DNA from: an uncultured Methylobacteriaceae bacterium
Lineage (GTDB): Bacteria; Pseudomonadota; Alphaproteobacteria; Rhizobiales; Beijerinckiaceae
Assembly (NCBI GenBank): GCA_937872715.1
Contig: CALMTJ010000033.1
Coordinates: 1 to 6,815, forward strand
Direction of reading: 5' to 3'
DNA length: 6,815 nt
The notes beneath the pieces were generated by a model. It had not been told where the DNA came from and searched no databases. It worked only from the letters and a program-made list of their open reading frames with translations. Shown here piece by piece: positions 1 through 5,954 of the stretch. Made by a program: the position numbers and the translations under genes. Positions within the stretch are counted from its first letter, which is position 1, and each line of letters begins with the position of its first letter.

Positions 1-1550
1 AGGCCGCCCGGCTGGTTCGCGACGCGTGGCGCAACGACACGTTCGGCCGGGAGCTGGAAGGGCGGTTCCTGGGCGAGTTCGGCGACGCGCTCACGAGCGC
101 GGACCACCGCTTCCGCATGGAGCGCCTCCTATTCAAGGAGAACTGGGACGGGGCGAAACGCGCCGCCGATCTCGCCGGCAAGGGTTATGACGCGCTCGTC
201 AAGGCGCGTGTCGCCGTGTCCGGCAAGGCCCCGAACGCGGGCAAGCTCGTCGAGGCCGTGCCGGCTGCGCTGAAGGGCGATCCGTCCTTCCTGTATTCCA
301 AGGCCCTCTTCCTGCGCCGGGCGGAGAAGCCGGGCGAGGCCGCGACCGTCCTGGCGGCCGCCACCCGCGATCCGGCGCTCCTGGTCGACGGCGACGAATG
401 GTGGACGGAGCGCCGCATACTCGCCCGCAAGCTCCTCGACGGGGGTGACGCGAAGGCGGCCTACGCCACCGTGGCCGGCCACGTGGCGGAGAGCCCGGAG
501 AAGCGGATCGAGGAGGAGTTCCACGCGGGCTGGATCGCGCTCCGTTTCCTGAGGGATCCGGCGATCGCCTCCGGCCACTTCGCCCGCATGGCGGCGATCG
601 CCGCCACCCCGATCTCCGTCGCCCGGGCGGCGTTCTGGCGCGGCCGGGCGGCCGAGGAGGCGGGCGCCGGGGCGGATGCGCGGGCCTTCTTCGGCGAGGC
701 GGCTCGGCTCGGCACCACGTATTCCGGCCCGCGCGCGGCCGCTAAGATCGGCACCTCCGACCTGCCGATCCGGCCCGGAACCGACCCGGCGAGCCCGGAG
801 CGTATCGCCGCCGCGAGGGCGCCCGCCGTCCAGGCGATCGGGATCCTGTACGCGGCCGGACTGCGGGACGTCGCGGCACCGCTCATCGCCGACCTCGCCC
901 GGACCAACCCGAACGTCGCCGAGCTCGACGCGGTCGGCGACCTCGCCCTCGCCTACCGGGACGCCCGCTCGCTGCTCGCGCTCGGCAAAGGCGCGACCCA
1001 GCGCGGGCTGCCTCTCGACGAGGAGGCCTTCCCGACCATCGGCATCCCGGCCTACGAGCCGGCCTCCGCACCCCGGGTCGAGGCGCCGATGGTGCACGCC
1101 ATCGCCCGCCAGGAGAGCGCCTTCGACCCGGCCGCGGGCTCGGGCGCCGGGGCGCGCGGCCTGATGCAGCTGATGCCGGCGACCGCGGAGGCGACCGCCC
1201 GCAGGTTCGGCGTCGAGTTCGACCCCGCGCGCCTCCTCGACGCCTCCTACAACGCCCGCCTCGGCTCGGCCCATCTCGGCGAGCTGATGGAGAGCTGGAA
1301 GGGCTCCCACATCCTCACCTTCGCGTCCTACAACGCGGGCCCGGGCAACGTCCGCAAATGGATCGCGGCCTATGGCGACCCCCGCGATCCCGGGATCGAC
1401 GCCGTCGATTGGGTCGAGCGCATCCCTTTCTCCGAGACCCGCAACTACGTCCAGCGGGTGATGGAGAACCTCCAGGTCTATCGCCGCCGCCTCGGGACCC
1501 GGAGCGCGATGGTGACCGATCGCGACCTCAAGGGCGGCGCCGCTCCTTAG
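1..1550 (+). CDS. Slt70-like lytic murein transglycosylase, C-terminal part (5' end outside window)
   Basis: This enzyme cleaves the MurNAc-GlcNAc bond of peptidoglycan in the periplasm, leaving 1,6-anhydro-MurNAc ends (family knowledge). The frame is open from base 3, and codons upstream of the Met at 117 read as family-like sequence (DAWRNDTFGRELEGRFL), so that Met is internal and the true start and signal peptide lie before the window. About 515 residues are visible. The first 340 or so are the Ala/Arg-rich helical-repeat region typical of the Slt70 superhelical ring. The catalytic GH23/SLT domain follows: RQESAFDP with the catalytic Glu at codon 1113-1115, then GARGLMQLMPATA, then SYNAGPGNV near 1330-1350. 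The protein ends in a short tail after RNYVQRVMENLQVYRRRLG, the usual end of the family. The TAG stop (1548-1550) lies on the edge of the palindromic element that begins at 1550. The family call is firm; which paralogue it is cannot be told. Confidence 0.93.
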   Translation, partial: AARLVRDAWRNDTFGRELEGRFLGEFGDALTSADHRFRMERLLFKENWDGAKRAADLAGKGYDALVKARVAVSGKAPNAGKLVEAVPAALKGDPSFLYSKALFLRRAEKPGEAATVLAAATRDPALLVDGDEWWTERRILARKLLDGGDAKAAYATVAGHVAESPEKRIEEEFHAGWIALRFLRDPAIASGHFARMAAIAATPISVARAAFWRGRAAEEAGAGADARAFFGEAARLGTTYSGPRAAAKIGTSDLPIRPGTDPASPERIAAARAPAVQAIGILYAAGLRDVAAPLIADLARTNPNVAELDAVGDLALAYRDARSLLALGKGATQRGLPLDEEAFPTIGIPAYEPASAPRVEAPMVHAIARQESAFDPAAGSGAGARGLMQLMPATAEATARRFGVEFDPARLLDASYNARLGSAHLGELMESWKGSHILTFASYNAGPGNVRKWIAAYGDPRDPGIDAVDWVERIPFSETRNYVQRVMENLQVYRRRLGTRSAMVTDRDLKGGAAP

Positions 1551-1721
1551 AGGCGGTTTGGAAATTTTCCATCCTCCTCCTCCTGAGGTGCCGATCGGAG
1601 ATCGGCCTCGAAGGACGCACAACAGCCGTGCGTGCCCCCGGATGGCAGTCCGGGGGCGTGCTTCGAGGACCGCCTGCGGCGGCCACCTCAGCATGAGGAG
1701 GAGTTTTCAGACGGGCTCTTA
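1547..1721. mobile_element. MITE-like palindromic element with TTA target duplication
   Basis: Bases 1550-1718 (169 bp) form a non-coding element bounded by imperfect inverted ends, GAGGCGGTTTGGAAA on the left and GAGCCCGTCTGAAAA read inward from the right (11 of 15 identical). It is flanked by TTA at 1547-1549 and 1719-1721. Further in, CTCCTCCTC (1574-1582) pairs with 1695-1703 and CTGAGGTG (1583-1590) with 1684-1691. Inside are perfect hairpins: 1590-1596/1600-1606 (7 bp), 1615-1620/1628-1633 (6 bp), 1634-1642/1649-1657 (9 bp) and 1670-1674/1678-1682 (5 bp), plus an enclosing stem 1606-1613/1661-1668 (8 bp). No convincing reading frame is present. A 3-bp TNA-type duplication with GAG-starting ends fits the IS5 family (IS427/IS1031-like subgroups), but that assignment is from memory. 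As RNA it could also terminate or stabilise the upstream transcript. Confidence 0.68.
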
Positions 1722-1760
1722 GGGCCGTCTCGCGCTTCGCGTCTCCACTCGCGGCGTGGG

Positions 1761-1820
1761 GCTGACGGAAGGTGGCGGGAGCGGACCGTTTCTCTTACGA
1801 ATCGGACTCTGACCGTCAGC
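1761..1820 (+). repeat. 8-bp inverted repeat upstream of the hydrolase start
   Basis: GCTGACGG (1761-1768) is the reverse complement of CCGTCAGC (1813-1820), with 44 bases between. The right arm ends six bases before the GAGGAG ribosome-binding site at 1827-1832. It could be a leader stem or a pair of operator half-sites. I see no convincing -35/-10 pair in 1722-1837, so the promoter of the hydrolase is not placed. Confidence 0.3.
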
Positions 1821-1837
1821 ACCTCTGAGGAGACGCC

Positions 1838-2716
1838 ATGGCACGTCGGTTTCGCGAGATCTGGGCGCGGTCGGAGGACGGGCTCAAGCTCTTCGCCCGA
1901 TCCTACGGCGACGAGACGGAGGAGCGTCCGGCCGTCGTGTGCCTTCCCGGCCTCGCCCGCAATTCCGCCGATTTCCACAATTTGGCCGCCGCCCTGACGA
2001 ATCCGGACGACGAGCCCCGTCACGTGCTGGCCGTCGATTACCGCGGCCGCGGCCGCTCGGACCACGACGGCGATCCGGACCATTACAGCGTGCCGGTCGA
2101 GGTGGCGGACCTGAAGGTGATCCTCGCGGCCGCCGGGATCTCCCGGGCGGTCTTCGTCGGCACGTCGAGGGGCGGCATCCTGACGATGGCGCTCGCCGCG
2201 TCCGACCCCGGCATCGTCGCCGGAGCGGTGCTGAACGACATCGGTCCCGTCGTGGAACGCGCCGGGCTCCTCCGCATCAAGGGCTACGTCGGCAAGCTCT
2301 CGACGCCGCGCGACCTCAACGAGGCCGCCGGCACGCTGGAGGCGCTGTTCGGCGCCCAATTCCCGAACCTCTCGGACCGCGACTGGCAGAGCTGGGCGGC
2401 GGCGACCTGGAGCGAGACCGGCGGCCGGCTACGGCTCTCCTATGATCCCGCCCTCGCCCGGACGCTGGACCCTGTCGGGCCGGACAGCGACATCCCCGAC
2501 CTCTGGCACCTGTTCGACGGGCTGAAGCGGGTTCCGGTCCTGCTCGTCCGGGGCGCGAATTCGGACCTGCTCTCGCCGGAGACGGCCGATCGGATGCGGG
2601 AGGTCCACCCCGACCTCGACCTCGTCACCGTGCCGGACCAGGGCCACACCCCGCTCCTCCACACGCCGGATGTCCTGTCTGCCATCCGGGGCTTCCTCGA
2701 CCGTTTCGACGGATGA
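1838..2716 (+). CDS. alpha/beta-hydrolase fold protein
   Basis: A 292-residue cytoplasmic hydrolase without signal peptide or membrane segment. The fold is clear: an oxyanion-side loop LPGLARNSADF (about 36-46), then VDYRGRGRSD, the nucleophile elbow GTSRGG with Ser110, the acid Asp243 in GANSDLLSPET after the strand VPVLLVRG, and His270 in PDQGHTPLL. The triad is therefore complete. The length is normal for single-domain esterase, lactonase or C-C hydrolase members, and the lid region (about 140-220) gives no substrate clue. The ATG is preceded by GAGGAG at 1827-1832, five bases upstream, which supports this start. The gene stands alone: it is separated from the transglycosylase by the palindromic element and followed by a REP pair, so it probably has its own transcript. 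The substrate is unknown. Confidence 0.92.
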   Translation: MARRFREIWARSEDGLKLFARSYGDETEERPAVVCLPGLARNSADFHNLAAALTNPDDEPRHVLAVDYRGRGRSDHDGDPDHYSVPVEVADLKVILAAAGISRAVFVGTSRGGILTMALAASDPGIVAGAVLNDIGPVVERAGLLRIKGYVGKLSTPRDLNEAAGTLEALFGAQFPNLSDRDWQSWAAATWSETGGRLRLSYDPALARTLDPVGPDSDIPDLWHLFDGLKRVPVLLVRGANSDLLSPETADRMREVHPDLDLVTVPDQGHTPLLHTPDVLSAIRGFLDRFDG

Positions 2717-2764
2717 CGGCAGGCCTGTCGGGCACCTGACCCGCGACCGCGACCGGTCGAGCGC

Positions 2765-2877
2765 CGTCGTGGCCGGGCTTGGCCTGGGGCCACCCACGAC
2801 CCCAGGTGCAGCGAAACGACGTGCAAATGTCACGGCCCCGGCGGCGTGGATGGCCGGGGCCGAGCCCGGCCATGACG
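2765..2877. repeat. Pair of REP-like palindromes in inverted orientation (BIME-like)
   Basis: Copy 1 (2765-2798, +) starts CGTCGTGGCCGGGCTTGGCC and ends CCACCCACG. Copy 2 (2845-2877) is on the opposite strand, where it starts CGTCATGGCCGGGCTCGGCC and ends CCATCCACG. The copies differ at only a few positions plus one base of length. Each can fold on itself: copy 2 has ATGGCCGGG/CCCGGCCAT, 2850-2858 with 2865-2873. The two can also pair with each other over 16 of 18 outer bases. Between them lie stems 2784-2790/2800-2806 (CCTGGGG/CCCCAGG) and 2833-2842/2853-2862 (CGGCCCCGGC/GCCGGGGCCG). I recall similar CGTGGATGGCCGGG...CCATGACG palindromes as common between genes of Methylobacterium and Bradyrhizobium. 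The pair lies after the hydrolase and may protect or end its mRNA; no T-run follows it. Confidence 0.75.
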
Positions 2878-2942
2878 GCGGGATTTCCGTCCGGCGCGGC
2901 CCGACGCTCGCCGGCCGAATGACCGGCATCGAAGTCCCGAAA

Positions 2943-2972
2943 CGAAAAAGCCCCGGCCTTTCGGCCGGGGCT
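2943..2972 (-). terminator. Intrinsic terminator of the porin gene
   Basis: A perfect 10-bp stem, AGCCCCGGCC (2949-2958) with GGCCGGGGCT (2963-2972), encloses a four-base loop. On the minus strand it is followed by a run of five T (2949-2945) and then CGTTT. It lies 28 bases after the porin stop codon, the expected position and orientation. On the plus strand no T-run follows, so it is not a hydrolase terminator. Confidence 0.9.
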
Positions 2973-2999
2973 CGAGAACCCGAGTGAACTCAGGCGATC

Positions 3000-4643
3000 T
3001 TAGAAGTCGCGCTGGACGCGGAAGCGGGCCAGGATGTTGTCGTCGAACGAGGTCGTCCGACCCGTTCCGCCGACCACGGTGGCGCCGGCTGCCGCGGTGC
3101 CGCCCTTGTTGTTGTCGGCCACCCGGCCGGCGATGTTGATGCGCTCGTAGACAACCTCGACACCGATATCGAGGTCACGCACCGGCGACCAGATCAGGTT
3201 GCCGCCGCCGTAGAACACCTCGAAGCTCTTCAGCGTCGGGTTGAACGGGTTGACGACCGCGGCGCCGCCCGTGATGCCGGCCGGGCCGGTCACGCCGGTC
3301 CGGAGAGCTGCGTCATAGTTCACCTGAGCGTAGGTGCCGAACAGGGCTCCGCGAACCTCCGGCGTGAAGTAATGCAGGAAGGCGCCCGACACGGAGAAGG
3401 TCTCCGTCTTGTGGATCCGGCCGAAGGAATCGACGACCGCATCGTCCTGGTTCACCACGAAACGGTTCGTGATGCCGCTCGTGTTGGTCTCCGTGCCGGG
3501 CGGGTTGAAGGCCCCCGTGAAGGACGAAGCGCCCTGCGCGTAGGCTCCCTGCAACCAGAGCTGATCGCCCGGGGCAAGCTGCGGCACGTTGATCTTCAGA
3601 CCGCCCTGGAAGGCGAACCCGTAGGCGGCAGACGGCACCTGCGCGTTCGCGACGACGGCGGCAGCGGCCGCGGCAGCGCCCGCGCCGACCGCGAACGGCG
3701 TGGCCGTGAACGGCGCAGACGGATTGCCGCCGTTATAGGTGCCGACGCGGATCTCGTGGACCGCACCGGAGACCTGCGCCGAACCCCAGGCCGCGTCGTA
3801 GCGGAGGGCGCCGACGAAGTCGGGCATGTTGTTGCGCTGTCCGACGTCGAGGGCGACCGCTGCCGTCGGGATGCCGGCCGCATTCCGGGCGACCGCCACG
3901 AAGCCGAACGGAATGGCGCCCGACAGGAAGTTCACGCCGTTCTGCGCCGCGGGGGCCGCGCCGGCCGCGAGGCCGACCGTGCCGGCCTGAGCGCTCAGGA
4001 ACACCGGGTTACGCCGGGCCGTCGGATCTTCGGCCGCGACCGTCGCCGAGAAGCCCGACCCGAAGGTGGCCGTATAGGCGAACAGGTTGGTGTTCGTGCT
4101 CGAGTAGTTGCCCGAACCGATCATCTCCACGTCGCCGGAGTAGAAGTCGAAGAACGATTGCGCGCGACCGGCGGTCAGGCCGGCGAACTGCACGAACGCC
4201 TTATCGACTTCGACGAACTTCTGAGCCTGGTTGAACGTGTCCTGACCCGACGCCGTGAAGGACAGAGCGTAACGCTCGGCCGTTCCGGACTTCAGATAGC
4301 CGCCGGTCCGGGACGCGACCTCGATGCGGACGAAGGCCCGCAGCGCGCCGTACGGGGTCTGCGTACGGGCGTCGATGTTGATACGGGCGAGGCCGCGATA
4401 GCCGGACACGCTCGAAGCGCGCGTGTTCTGCTGCGTGAACTGATACTCGAACCGGGCGCGACCGCCGACCCGAAGGCAGGTGTCGGTTCCCGGGATGTAG
4501 AAGAAGCCGGCGCCGTAAGCGGTGCAGACCCGAACGTATTCGACCGGAGCCGCCTTCCTCATCGGAAGGTCGGCAGCCTGTGCCCCGGCACCCGCGCAGA
4601 GACCTGCGGCGGATCCGAGGAGAAGGCTCTTAACGAGCTTCAT
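3000..4643 (-). CDS. Outer-membrane porin, Rhizobiales Omp2/RopA type (Porin_2 family)
   Basis: A 547-residue beta-barrel porin that lets small hydrophilic solutes cross the outer membrane. Residues 1-23 are a signal peptide (MKLVKSLLLGSAAG..., cleavage expected at AQA/ADLP). The mature start carries the family hallmark YVRVCTAYGAGFFYIPGTDT with Cys40 and Cys56, followed by a Gly/Arg first strand. AQSFFDFYSGDVEM (about 160) is another family motif, and the chain ends in Phe (RVQRDF), the usual outer-membrane assembly signal. The start ATG at 4643-4641 has GGAGAG four bases upstream. The frame stays open far upstream only because the DNA is GC-rich; that part reads as Arg/Pro-rich nonsense and lacks porin features. 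An Ala-rich stretch (about residues 316-332) probably lies in an extracellular loop. My recollection is that many members are shorter. The gene is monocistronic, with its own terminator and a long leader. Confidence 0.95.
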   Translation of the reverse strand: MKLVKSLLLGSAAGLCAGAGAQAADLPMRKAAPVEYVRVCTAYGAGFFYIPGTDTCLRVGGRARFEYQFTQQNTRASSVSGYRGLARINIDARTQTPYGALRAFVRIEVASRTGGYLKSGTAERYALSFTASGQDTFNQAQKFVEVDKAFVQFAGLTAGRAQSFFDFYSGDVEMIGSGNYSSTNTNLFAYTATFGSGFSATVAAEDPTARRNPVFLSAQAGTVGLAAGAAPAAQNGVNFLSGAIPFGFVAVARNAAGIPTAAVALDVGQRNNMPDFVGALRYDAAWGSAQVSGAVHEIRVGTYNGGNPSAPFTATPFAVGAGAAAAAAAVVANAQVPSAAYGFAFQGGLKINVPQLAPGDQLWLQGAYAQGASSFTGAFNPPGTETNTSGITNRFVVNQDDAVVDSFGRIHKTETFSVSGAFLHYFTPEVRGALFGTYAQVNYDAALRTGVTGPAGITGGAAVVNPFNPTLKSFEVFYGGGNLIWSPVRDLDIGVEVVYERINIAGRVADNNKGGTAAAGATVVGGTGRTTSFDDNILARFRVQRDF

Positions 4644-5068
4644 GTTTCTCTCCGAAGTTAGATCCCCGGGGTGTGGCTGCCTGCCTCGGTCCCTGATGGA
4701 ACCTTCGAACACGCGTCCCTTTTCCCCAATCACCCGGTCCCCCATCGCGGTGCCCGCTAAAGCCTGGACCAAGTCGCGCCGGAGACGCCCCCGCCGCACC
4801 CTCACCATGATCGAGGCGTTCCGACCGATCAATCGATCCGAGCGGGTTACCGGCCCTCCGGAAGGGCTTTGCCCCGGCCTGTTGCACAATCGCAACGGGT
4901 TCGGCCGACTCGGCCGGCTCGAATCGGAGGCCCGCATACAGGTGTGAACGAAGTCTACCTGCCCGATGACGTTATCCCGGGGGAGAACACCCTCCGCCGC
5001 CGGCGCAGAGGGGATGTCGACGGGGTTCGCGGGAGCCTGGGCGCGGGCCGGCGATTCGCGTCCGGCCC
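4644..5068 (-). other. Porin upstream leader/promoter region, no gene seen
   Basis: About 425 bp between the porin ribosome-binding site and the P450 fossil hold no believable gene on either strand; the open frames are Arg/Pro-rich composition artefacts. The region should contain the porin promoter, but no strong -35/-10 pair is evident. Visible structure is limited to the inverted repeat at 4881-4896 and a small hairpin, GCCCT (4853-4857) with AGGGC (4863-4867). A possible extra P450-like scrap, SAAGAEGMSTGFAGAWA in plus frame 1 near 4996-5046, resembles an I-helix AG-x-E segment but is too short to call. Confidence 0.5.
4881..4896. repeat. Short inverted repeat TTGC-N6-GCAA in the porin leader
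   Basis: GTTGC and GCAAC flank a six-base spacer, ACAATC. The size and symmetry are those of a dimeric repressor site, and it is AT-richer than its surroundings, 238 bases upstream of the porin start. It could be a regulatory site for the porin, but I cannot name a regulator and short repeats of this kind occur by chance. Confidence 0.3.
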
Positions 5069-5325
5069 GGCGACAGGAGAACCACCGTCGCGGCCGAGTC
5101 CGGCGTCCCGCTGTCGGCCGGCATCCCGTCACGCTCTCCATCGGGGTGGCCGACCACGGGCCGGAGGCCGTCCCGGACCGGTTCGACAGCGCCCGGCAGC
5201 CGAACCGCCATCTCGCCTTCGCGAGCGGCATCCGCCGATCCGTCGGGATGGCGGTCGCACGGCTCGAAGGGCGGATCGCGATCGGCCCGTTCCTGGCCCG
5301 CTTCCTGCCGGTCAGGCTGTCCGTC
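5069..5325 (+). pseudogene. Cytochrome P450 C-terminal relic (frameshifted, haem ligand lost)
   Basis: Plus frame 2 at 5069-5128 reads GDRRTTVAAESGVPLSAGIP, like the segment R-x-T-x-x-...-G-V-x-I-P-A-G-x-P that follows the K-helix of bacterial P450s. Frame 1 from 5128 then continues without a break in similarity as VTLSIGVADHGPEAVPDRFD, NRHLAFASGIRRSVG (5203-5247) and ARLEGRIAIGPFLARF (5257-5304). One missing G near 5128 explains the shift (ATCCCGTCACG where ATCCCGGTCACG is expected). The haem-binding signature F-x-x-G-x-x-x-C-x-G is present with exact spacing, but the Cys codon is TCC, Ser (5239-5241). The N-terminal three quarters of a P450, including a clear I-helix and ExxR helix, are missing, and no start codon or ribosome-binding site is seen. 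It lies convergent with the small exported protein gene. Similarity was judged by eye, but the motif series is long and in order. Confidence 0.8.
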
Positions 5326-5348
5326 CGACGCGGGTCACCATCTCTAGG

Positions 5349-5371
5349 CGCCGGCGCGGTCCCCGCCGGCG
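5349..5371 (-). terminator. Hairpin after the six-Cys protein gene, possible weak terminator
   Basis: CGCCGGCG (5349-5356) pairs with CGCCGGCG (5364-5371) around a seven-base loop, starting 11 bases beyond the stop codon on the minus strand. There is no T-run after it (CTAGAGATGG follows), so if it ends transcription it would do so weakly or with Rho. GC-rich self-complementary octamers are common in this DNA. Confidence 0.3.
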
Positions 5372-5381
5372 GAGGCACGCT

Positions 5382-5954
5382 TCAGCGGCGCCTGCCCGCC
5401 GAATACAGCCGCTCGATCGGGTTGTGTCCGTCCTCCAGGCGGAGAAGATCGGTCGCCGAGGCGCTGTCCGTCATGCCCGACCCGAAACGAACGACGTCGC
5501 GGTCGAACCCGACGAGGTCGTCATCCGCCTCGCCGCAGGTCTTGTCGGAAACGACATGTCCCCTTCGCAAGACCGTCAGCCCGGCTTCCCGCGAACATTC
5601 CCCTCCGACGCATTGGGTGACCAGATACCGGACGTCGCCGCGAACGAACCACACCTGCCTGACGGACGCCCCGGGAGCCGCCGGCAGGACGTCGGCGGCG
5701 AAATGCAGGCCATTGGACGCGTTCGCCACGTATTCCAGCTCGGTCTTCGCTGCGGTTCCGAACCGGTAGGAGATCTGCGTGACCGCGCCCGACGAGCGTG
5801 AGACGCACAGCGACGCCTTCTTGCTACGGATGCCGCACGAGAACAGGACGTTCTCGTCCTGCCTGCAGAGATGGCGTCCGGCAGCGTGAGCCGGCTCCTG
5901 GAGGAGCCAGACCTGCAGGAGGACCGCGAGAGCTCCCTTCAGCCTGCATGCCAT
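5382..5954 (-). CDS. Small exported six-cysteine protein of unknown function, coupled to the GH19 gene
   Basis: A 190-residue protein. Residues 1-24 form a signal peptide (MACRLKGALAVLLQVWLLQE, then PAHA before the expected cleavage), so it should act in the periplasm or outside. The mature part has six cysteines (30, 40, 50, 115, 120, 140), enough for three disulfides, and Val/Phe/Tyr-rich alternating segments suggesting beta structure. NVLFSCGIRSKKASLC followed by ISYRFG resembles a motif I recall from exported hypothetical proteins of proteobacteria, but I cannot name the family. The start ATG (5954-5952) lies inside the end of the GH19 gene, a 16-bp overlap, so the two are probably translated from one mRNA. 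No strong ribosome-binding site precedes it, which fits coupling. The frame is open 50 codons further up, but that stretch is the GH19 gene out of frame. A plausible role is inhibitor of the neighbouring hydrolase. Confidence 0.8.
   Translation of the reverse strand: MACRLKGALAVLLQVWLLQEPAHAAGRHLCRQDENVLFSCGIRSKKASLCVSRSSGAVTQISYRFGTAAKTELEYVANASNGLHFAADVLPAAPGASVRQVWFVRGDVRYLVTQCVGGECSREAGLTVLRRGHVVSDKTCGEADDDLVGFDRDVVRFGSGMTDSASATDLLRLEDGHNPIERLYSAGRRR

Noticed and set aside
129..1694. Long minus-strand open frame opposite the transglycosylase
   Set aside because: It is an antisense shadow. The translation is Arg/Gly-rich with no recognisable motif, while the plus strand encodes a clear SLT domain over the same bases.
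3372..4661. Plus-strand open frame of 429 codons opposite the porin
   Set aside because: It mirrors the porin codons, is rich in Arg/Gly/Asp and has no domain. The porin has signal peptide, family motifs, ribosome-binding site and terminator.
4801..4840. Possible stress-type promoter (GGAAC element) and a TTGATC/CATGGT pair on the minus strand upstream of the porin
   Set aside because: The GGAAC has no CGTT element at 16-17 bases, and the -10-like hexamer is too poor a match to call.
4644..5378. N-terminal extension of the porin frame by 245 codons
   Set aside because: The signal peptide begins exactly at 4643 with a ribosome-binding site. The upstream translation is Arg/Pro-rich and overlaps the P450 relic on the other strand.
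4869..5801. Plus-strand open frame spanning the P450 relic and the six-Cys gene
   Set aside because: It is not in the P450-like frame and its composition is a GC artefact. The minus strand encodes an exported protein over 5382-5801.
5848..5868. Perfect 8-bp inverted repeat ACGAGAAC/GTTCTCGT
   Set aside because: It lies inside the six-Cys protein coding region across a Cys-containing segment, with no sign of a site or terminator. Probably chance.
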